Shown piece after piece: positions 57,063-64,000 of a stretch of DNA of 64,000 nt. The position numbers and the translations under genes were made by a program. Below the pieces are notes generated by a model. It did not search any database. It had not been told where the DNA came from and saw only the letters and a program-made list of their open reading frames with translations. Within the stretch, counting starts at the first letter, position 1, and each line of letters begins with the position of its first letter. The DNA comes from Sternotherus odoratus (Eukaryota > Chordata > Testudines > Kinosternidae), in the NCBI GenBank assembly GCA_032164245.1, contig JAVMKO010000006.1, positions 635,001-699,000 on the forward strand. Reading direction: 5' to 3'.

Positions 57063-59244
57063 CTGTGAAATGGGGTATTAGGATTTCCAGATGATTCCAA
57101 AGGGACAGGAGAACATACTGGAGTAACCACTAAACCCAGGCAGATCTCATGGGCTTGCAACTGACTCACAAACTCGTCCCTTTGCATGGTTAGGGGTTAC
57201 AGGAGGATTCAGATGCATTGAGCCACTTGTCAGCACAAGCAAAACCTGTGAAGAATGTTCCACGCTTCTCCCACAAGCCCCTTCCTGCTTTCCCCCAGGC
57301 TACACCAAACTCCATAGCTCCTCCTTCGGATCTCTCCTTAGAACTCACCTCTGCCACAAAACCGCACTGAAAATGACCCCGACATTGCAGAGGCAGGTGG
57401 TGAGCTGTGATTGCTGCCCCCGACTGGCGACGAATGGCAGACTCGGCTCATCTATGGCTCCGTAGCCAATTGTCCTTGTTCCCTCGTCCTCTCTCCCGCA
57501 GGCTGCAGCCCCTCCTGCGTCTCACTCTCCTGCTATGTCTGGCCTTTTACACGGGGCGGGACTGTCCTTTACTCTTGGCTTGCACAGGCCCTTGCCCGTG
57601 GGCTGCCGGGGACTCTGTGCCCAAGGGAAACTCCCCCAGTTATACAGGACAGGCCCGAGGCTGTGAAATGTAACCTCGTGAGAGCATCCTGAGAGCTGGG
57701 GGCTCTCCTGGCTCCGTGAGTCCAGTTGCCCATCAGCTGGGAGCCACAGACCTGAGGGAGCGGTGTGAGCCCAGGGCCAGTCCCAACCGTGCTGCAGCCC
57801 CATGGCCCGAGGCCCTGCAGGGCAGGGGATGAGCTGTTCTGTGCAGTGGTAACGGGACCCTGCCGGCAATCTGGCTGCCTCCCCCCTAGTGCAGCCCCGC
57901 AGGGCACATGGCAGATCCCTGCTCCTGGCTAGCAGGAACCCTCCTCCCGCTGGGGCACTGAGTGCTCCCCAGGCCAGCAGCTGCAGTGTGAGGTGACCCG
58001 GCAGCCCGCGGGCTGGTACAGCAGGGCAGGGCTCCCAGCTGTATCCATGACGTGCCATTGACTGACCTGCAGGGCTTGCAGCTGCTGTGGGACGTAACAC
58101 AGGGTTCCCGGGCAAGGCTGGATTAAGCCGAGGAAAACTGGGCAAGTGCCTAGGGCTCAGCTCCATGGGGCAGTGCGCCCTGACCCCCCTGCACCAGGGC
58201 ACAATGCCACACCCCTCTCATCATGGAGGAGTGGCTGGACCGAACCTGAGGGAGCAGTGGGTCAGAGCTGCTACTCATCACCGCAGCCGTGGGACTGGAT
58301 CCTGCAGCCTCCTGGGGGTCTGCCCGGACTCCCCCTGCTTCCAGGGCCCAGGGACTCACTGGGCTGCATGAGCAGCTACAAACCTGGGAGCTGCTAGGAA
58401 CGGCCTCACGGGAAAGCCAGCTCACCCTGGGGCTGGATGTGCAAGGGGCTTCAGGGCAGTGTCCATGAAGCAGGAGCAAGTGAGCGAGTGACCGAGATAG
58501 GGGAGCATTCACTCAGCAGCAGCATGGCAGCATCTCCTCTCGTAGGGAGAGGCCCTGCGGTGTGTGTTTGCCTGGGTTACTCAAGCCCTGTTTGTGGGGC
58601 CAGAGCTGGCCTTGCCGAAGGGTGGAGAGAGAGGGAGATGGAAACAACACCGTGTGTATGTGGGGGGCGGGGGGCCCTGATCAGAGAATGAAACGCAGGG
58701 GCTGGGATCAGAGCTAAGGCCCTCAGAGGACTTGGAACAAAGGGGTCTTGGAGCAGCAGGGCCGGCTGGGCGGTCGTACAGAGACTGAAGTGTCAGTGTG
58801 TGATGGGGAGCGGTGGGTCGGAGAGATGTGGAGGGTTACAATGGGTAACAGGCTCTTTAATTGCATTTGTATTAACTGCCAATGGAAAAGCAAATCAGTT
58901 TCACGTCAGGACTGCAGATTTGATCTTCCAAATGTAAGAGTGAAGGGAACTCGCTAACGGAGACACAGCTACCCCGCTAGCCGCTGCTTGAAGGGTCTCC
59001 TCGCTCATCTATTTTCCCTCTTTGAACAAGTGACATTTAAACACAGCTTTTCAGGAATGTGGGTCATGCTAAGAGTCTGGGGCAGCAGGTGAGGCGTACA
59101 GGAAAATGAGAAAGTCAGACCGGGTTAGGCAACTTACTCTTCCTGCCAGAGCAGCTGGTAAACTCAGGTGCTTTCTTTAGAGCCGGGCAGGATGTGATTT
59201 TCCCATCCCATGAACATTGCTGAGGTTTCCAAATGTTCCAAATT
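57063..59244. other. Unassigned GC-rich sequence
   Basis: No gene recognised. A 226-codon stop-free frame on the minus strand (57522-58202) overlaps plus-strand frames of similar length and has no domain. 'aaggctggattaagccgagg' at 58104 recalls a hAT end but has no partner. Confidence 0.4.
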
Positions 59245-59582
59245 GTTGGGCAAAAGTCCTCAATTATCTGAAGGGCTGCTACAAAGACTATGTCGATCAA
59301 TTGTTCTCCGTGTCTGCTGAAGGCAGGACAAGAAGTAATGGGCTTAATCTGCAGCAAGGGAGCAGGTTAGCAATTAGGAAAAGGCTTTCTAACTCGCAGG
59401 GTAGTTACGCTCCAGAGCAGGCTTCCAAGGGAGATGGTGGAATCTCCGTCATTGGGGGATTTTAAGAGCAGGTTGGACAAATTCCTGTCAGGGATGCTCC
59501 AGGTTTACTTGGTCCAGCCTCAGAGAAGTGGTCTGGAGTAGATGACTTCTCGAGGGCCCTTCCAGACCAGCATTTCTGTGAG
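59245..59582 (+). mobile_element. CR1 LINE 3' fragment
   Basis: CR1 3' landmarks: 'gatggtggaatctccgtcat', 'caggttggacaaattcctgt', 'gatgacttctcgagggccct' and the terminal 'catttctgtgag'. Confidence 0.85.
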
Positions 59583-59722
59583 TCTGTGCCCAGACCCCGC
59601 ATCCCAAACCAGAGCCCTCTCTCCCTCCTGCACCCTAACCCTAATTTTGTGAGCATTCCTGGCCCATCATACAATTTCTATTCCCAATGTGGCCGTCAGG
59701 CCATAAAGTTTGCCTGCCCCTG
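59583..59722. mobile_element. hAT MITE right end
   Basis: Ends 'aaagtttgcctgcccctg', the right terminus of the family at 8401 and 12546. It is followed by ATTTAGAT (59723-59730), the expected position of the 8-bp duplication. The left end is lost, so the duplicate cannot be checked. Confidence 0.65.
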
Positions 59723-60328
59723 ATTTAGATAATGGCATAGAGAGTACATTTATAAACTTTGCAGACTATACCAATCTGGGAGGGGTTGCCTATGTTTTGG
59801 AGGACAGAATTAACATTCAAAATGATCTGGACAAACTGGAGAAACTGTTTGAAGTCAATAGGATGAAATTCAATAAGGACAAATGCAGAGTGCTCCACTT
59901 AGGAAGGAACAATCAGTTGCACACACACACATAATGGGAAATGACTGCCTAGGAAGGAGGACTGGGGGAAGGGATCTGGGGGTCAGAGTGTATCACAAGT
60001 TAAATATGAGTCAAAAGGAATGCTATTGCAAAAAAAGTGAACACCATTCTGGGATGTATTAGCAGGAGTGTTGTAAGCAAGACACGAGAAGTAATTCTTC
60101 CGCTCTACTCCACGCTAATTAGGTCTCAACTGGAGTATTGTGTCCAGGTCTGGGCGCCACATTTCAGGAAAGATGTGAAGAAATTGGAGAAAGTCCAGAG
60201 AAGAGCAGAATAAATGATTAAAGGGCTAGAAAGCATGACCTTGAGGGAAGATTGAAAAAATTGGGTTTGTTTATTCTGGAGAAGAGAAGACTGAGGGGTG
60301 GGCGTGATACGTTTTCAAGTACATAAAA

Positions 60329-60333
60329 GGTTG
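60329..60333. repeat. Left target-site duplication of LTR-B
   Basis: GGTTG, repeated exactly at 61126-61130. The undisturbed CR1 at 12320 reads 'aaaaggttgttacaagg' at this place, confirming the empty site. Confidence 0.93.
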
Positions 60334-61125
60334 TGTCATAAGCACAAAATAGCCTAGAATTCCTGCTTACTTGTAAGGAGTTAAGAAGTAAAATGAAAGC
60401 TGGTTGGCACCTGACCAAAAGAACTAATGGGGACCGAAGATGCTTTCAAACCAGGGAAAGTGCTTTGTCTGTTTTAATCATTTGCTCTGGGTTTTCCGGG
60501 GAATCAGACAATTTTCTTCTCTCCCTCTATCTATAACCTTTCTAAACAGAAACAGTAAGTAACTTAGCCAGGCAACGCAGTTTAGGTTTTATATTTTGTT
60601 TCTCACTTGTGAATTTCTCAGGTTTTTGAGAGATATCCTGTGTTTCCTCTGTAACTTTAAAGACTCAGCAGAGGGGGGGAATTTCTCTATGGTGTGGGTT
60701 TTTCTTAGATTATTTTTCTGATTATAAAGTGTTTTCCACTGATTCTTATAGAAATATATTATTTCTTTTTTTCCTTTAATTAAAATCTTCCTTTTAAGAA
60801 TCTGACTGATCTTTTCCACTGTGTAGATCCAGGCTTTTTGGATCAGGCTCACCTAGCAGAATTGGTGAGGGGTTTTTCTCAAGCATTTTGCAGGGAGGGA
60901 GGTATGGGCTAGGGGGGATTTTTGGAAAGAAAGGGGGCTCCAAGAGTCCCTGCCCCTAGTTCTGGGGGTAACACTTGGTGGTGGCAACGTACTGTTCTAG
61001 ACACAGGAGAAACTTGTGTCTTGGAGAAGCTTTAACCTAAGCTGATAAAATAAGCTTAGGAGGTCTTTTCATGCAGGTCCCCACATCTGTACCCTAGAGT
61101 TCAGAGTGGGGAGGCAATCCTGAAA
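60334..61125 (+). mobile_element. Solo LTR-B nested in CR1
   Basis: 792 bp with ends TGTCA...TGAAA (the last expected as TGACA; one change). The exact 5-bp duplication GGTTG on both sides is typical of LTR retroelement integrases. A T-rich stretch with 'tttaattaaaatc' at 60776-60788 precedes a block starting 'agatccaggc' at about 60826. 5' and 3' parts match the minus-strand copy at 1771-3073. No internal coding, so a solo LTR. Confidence 0.92.
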
Positions 61126-61130
61126 GGTTG
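61126..61130. repeat. Right target-site duplication of LTR-B
   Basis: GGTTG, identical to 60329-60333. Confidence 0.93.
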
Positions 61131-61440
61131 TTACAAGGAGGAGGGAAAAAAATTCTTCTTAACCTCAGAGGACAGGACAAGAAGCAAGGGACTAAAATTG
61201 TGACAAGGGAGGTTTAGGTTGGACATTAGGAAAAAACGTCCTGTCAGGGTGATTAAACACCGGAATAAATTGCCCAGGGAAGTGATGGAATCTCCATCAT
61301 TGGGGACTGTTAAGAACAGGTTGGACCAACACCTGTCAGGGATGGACTAGATAATACTTAGTTCTGCCTTGAGTGCAGGGGACTGGACTACAGTCCTCCT
61401 GAGGTCCCTTTCAGGTCTATGTTTTTATGATCAGTGTAAC

Positions 61441-64000
61441 TGTGTCACTCAGGGATGTGAAAAATCCACGCCCTGAGCGATGCAATTCTATGGACCTAAC
61501 CCCTGGTGGAGTGTCAGTCTGACCTCTGTCCCCATCCTCAAAGGAAATCTGCACACCCTTCCAAACGACCAGCCTGGGCGCTGAAATCCATCGCTCTGCT
61601 GGAGCCTGGAGCAGTCAGTGCACCTGTGCTAGCATGAGACCCACGAGCCAGGCCAGGGAGAGCGTAGACCCCGCCCTGTAGGCACACGCACCCACACAAA
61701 GGCCAGGCACAGTCAACAAGGAAGTTCTTTGTGTGTCTCAGTGGAGCTCTTTGCGTGCAGATGAAAGGAGAGACGTGTGCACATCGTGTTAAGGGCGGCC
61801 GTCTGCTCCCGAGGAGCACTGAGCATGTGAATGTTTGTACGTCCCAAGGAAGCTGGGGTTCGTACTCAGAGGAGTGCTCCCCAGGAACAGCACCATGGGA
61901 GGGGGGATAAGGGGCTTTGGTGATGGGTCTTCAGCTTTATTCTCTTTGTATTCGGGGGAGAGGAGGCTGAGTTTAATGTCTGTCACTGGATTTAAATTCT
62001 TCCATTTGTCTGCTCACCATTCTCTGGTTCACGCTGCTCTTACCTGTCTGGGGCCAAATCCTCTCTCGTCTGAGCCCACGTTGGGATTTCGATGCTGTCC
62101 CTTGGATTGTTTCCTGCTCATTCAGATTTGCCCATGCTCGTCCGCTTTGAGAGCTAGGGCTTCCGAAACCCGGGGCTAACCAGCACGCACCCTCTGGCTC
62201 CCACAGGGTCCTCTGGGGTCTGCTGCTTCGAGGCCAGGCTTGCGCGTCAGTCATCAGGTTCCCGGGTCACGGAGCAGGGTGGCACCCCAGGGACGCCCCA
62301 CTGGAGTGAGGGGCCCGGAGAGACAACAGCGGAGTGGTTGCATCTCCCACAGCTGGCGGCGCATGCAGGGACAAAGGCGTTGCCATGGAGAGCCAGGCAG
62401 TTCCTGTTTCATGCTGGCGAACTGAGTATTAAATTATAATGAGCCTGATATTAATAACCTGTGTCAATCCCACTCTAATTTATTTGCAGTTGTGAATATC
62501 AGATGAAAATTGAATATTATAAACCAGTTTTAGGCTCAGAGGTAAACTGATGACATTCAGGTTTTTATTTATCTTGATTCTGTGAAATGAAAAATCAGGT
62601 GTAATTCCGCATGATGATCTATCCCCGGGGGGACAGCTGTGACAGCCGGGCCGGCCCATTTACTCAAATCGTCAGCTCAACTGTAAAAGAATGTACAAGT
62701 TTCATAAGACGAGATAATAACCGGTGATAACAAATGTTGATGGGAAGGCGACAGAATAACTGAATTAGTCTAAACAAAAGCTGAGGAAATGATTCAAGGA
62801 CTGTGTTGAAATATGCTGGTTAAAACAGGATTTGTGGAGCTGGAAATTGATGAGTCAAAATTGGTAGGTTGGATATTAGGCCTAATTAGTGGGCAAAATC
62901 CTGAGGGGCTGGGCTCTTCCTTCCATCATTCATGTTTGGGGCTTAGAAGACAGACTTTGTGGGAACACAAAGAACGGACGGAAAGAAGAGAGGCTCCTGG
63001 AGTGACCTTCATCATCATGGCTCCCTGGGGCCCTGGGCCTTCATCACCCTCATCCTGGGAGGTGTCCTGAGCAGGCCAGGCCAGAGGGAGCCCTGGCTGA
63101 CACCCCCTGACCCCCAGCCACAGATGAATCCCAACATCGGCCCCCACTTACCGACTTGCTGTGGGATACTCGACCCCAGGCAAACCTACTTGCCTGTGAT
63201 GACTGGCTGCTACACTGCAGTCTGCCCCAGGGAATCGGGGCTTGATGGTGACTGGCAGTAGCCTAGACTAAGGCAAGGTGGGGCTCAGAGGGTTGGGGGT
63301 TCCCCAGGAGGGGAGACCCAGAGCTAGACTGCCAGGGGGCAGCATCCCAGGCAAAGGGCACCGGGGTCCAGGGAGGGACACGGGGCCAGCAGACAGTGGG
63401 ACGCTGACCTGCAGAGGATGCTCCAGAGCTGGAAGAGCTAATTCCCCGGGCGACCAGCAGTAGGCGCCGCAGGGGTGAGTTGCCGCACGCTTACAGGCGA
63501 TCTTCTCATCTGCTCATCCCTCAATTCAATTGTATTCCCTTCCCTTGAGTACACTGCACTGGCTGCTGGACGCTTGTTCCACTCTTGCCATTAGCACCCA
63601 GGGCACCGTTACTCTCCCCACCTCCTGTTCTCCAGCGCCTCCCAGCCATCGCTGGTGAATTTTGCATCCACAAGTGGTGACTGCAACTTACCCCCTCTAC
63701 AGAGTCGCTAGCGCTGTAAGACCCTCCTCGCCGGAGTGTCTCAGTGCTCAGGGCACCGGCCAGGCTGGTGGGGCATTTTGTCAGCAAGCCTTAGCAAGGA
63801 TCATAGATGGATACGGTGCTTGTCAGTATTGTGGTTGCACCTCGTAACTCCAGTCCTGGATCTGGGCTCCATTGTGCCAGGCCATGCAGACCACAGACCT
63901 TCTGCCTGGCGTGCGGCTCTGTGCGGCTGTGGAGGTGACCCTTGAAGCCCTGACCTCTCCCGGCTCTAGACCGATGTAGAGAGGACGGAGAGGTGTGGCA
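61441..64000. other. Unique sequence with AT-rich block
   Basis: No repeat or gene recognised. 62425-62800 is AT-rich and ORF-poor, with TAATTA/ATTTAT/TAATGA motifs, inside otherwise GC-rich DNA, which makes it a candidate regulatory element by composition only. 62940-64000 is GC-rich with short overlapping frames. Confidence 0.4.

Larger units (their letters stand above)
59723..61440 (+). pseudogene. CR1 LINE, RT to 3' end, split by LTR-B
   Basis: At 59710-59934 the frame gives TFINFADYTNLGGVAYVLED and [18 protein letters not shown], the RT motif C region with FADD changed to FADY. Then the post-catalytic part, 'cgctctactccacgctaatt' and 'tctcaactggagtattgtgt', and 'gagaaagtccagagaagagc'. 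The element breaks at GGTTG (60329-60333), where LTR-B is inserted, and resumes at 61126 with the 3' UTR to about 61440. Confidence 0.9.

Noticed and set aside
58104..58175. hAT-like end 'aaggctggattaag'
   Set aside because: Resembles a known reptile repeat start, but there is no inverted partner and no target duplication.
57522..58202. 226-codon minus-strand frame
   Set aside because: The longest chance frame in a GC-rich block. Plus-strand frames of similar quality overlap it and no family signature is visible.

Overview
ORGANISM. The window reads as intergenic or intronic nuclear DNA of an amniote, most likely a turtle. The reasons are: many CR1-clade LINE copies of different ages (three subtypes), Penelope-like element (PLE) ends with the motif pair 'gtgggtattagcccac / gtgagctatagctcat', hAT and Harbinger MITEs, and several TG...CA solo LTRs. 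I recognise this mixture from turtle genomes by memory only; no database search was possible. No host protein-coding exon, rRNA, functional tRNA or CRISPR could be supported. All convincing coding signal belongs to transposons and nearly all of it is broken. LAYOUT. 1-3.1 kb: an LTR-A solo LTR followed by a minus-strand LTR-B with a 5-bp target duplication. 3.1-8.3 kb: unique sequence with CR1 scraps, a second LTR-A and two PLE ends. 8.4-9.2 kb: a complete hAT MITE with a perfect 8-bp target duplication. 11-14 kb: an LTR-like repeat, a CR1 split by a hAT MITE, and a Harbinger MITE. 15.6-18.4 kb: two CR1 pieces and a short MITE. 18.4-25 kb: mostly unique sequence. 25-33 kb: LTRs, an L2-like LINE split by an LTR, a CR1 body, and a hAT split by an LTR. 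33-35 kb: unique. 35-39.5 kb: a rearranged PLE end, a CR1 endonuclease piece, a gag-like antisense pseudogene, a palindromic (TG)n(CA)n tract, and a CR1 pile-up. 41.9-46 kb: a PLE tail (GIY-YIG-type endonuclease remnant plus hammerhead-like RNA motif), then the best CR1, with an ORF1 esterase end, endonuclease and reverse transcriptase. 48-55 kb: two minus-strand copies of an older CR1/L3-like LINE, plus hAT and LTR scraps. 56.4-57.1 kb: a Harbinger MITE. 59.2-61.4 kb: CR1, hAT and LTR-B nested together. 61.4-64 kb: unique, with an AT-rich block that looks like a conserved non-coding element. HOW IT FITS TOGETHER. The window is a layered record of transposition. At several sites the target-site duplication is readable on both flanks, so the order of insertion can be deduced. 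The AT-rich non-repeat blocks are the places where regulatory DNA of an unseen neighbouring gene would be sought; that is inference only.
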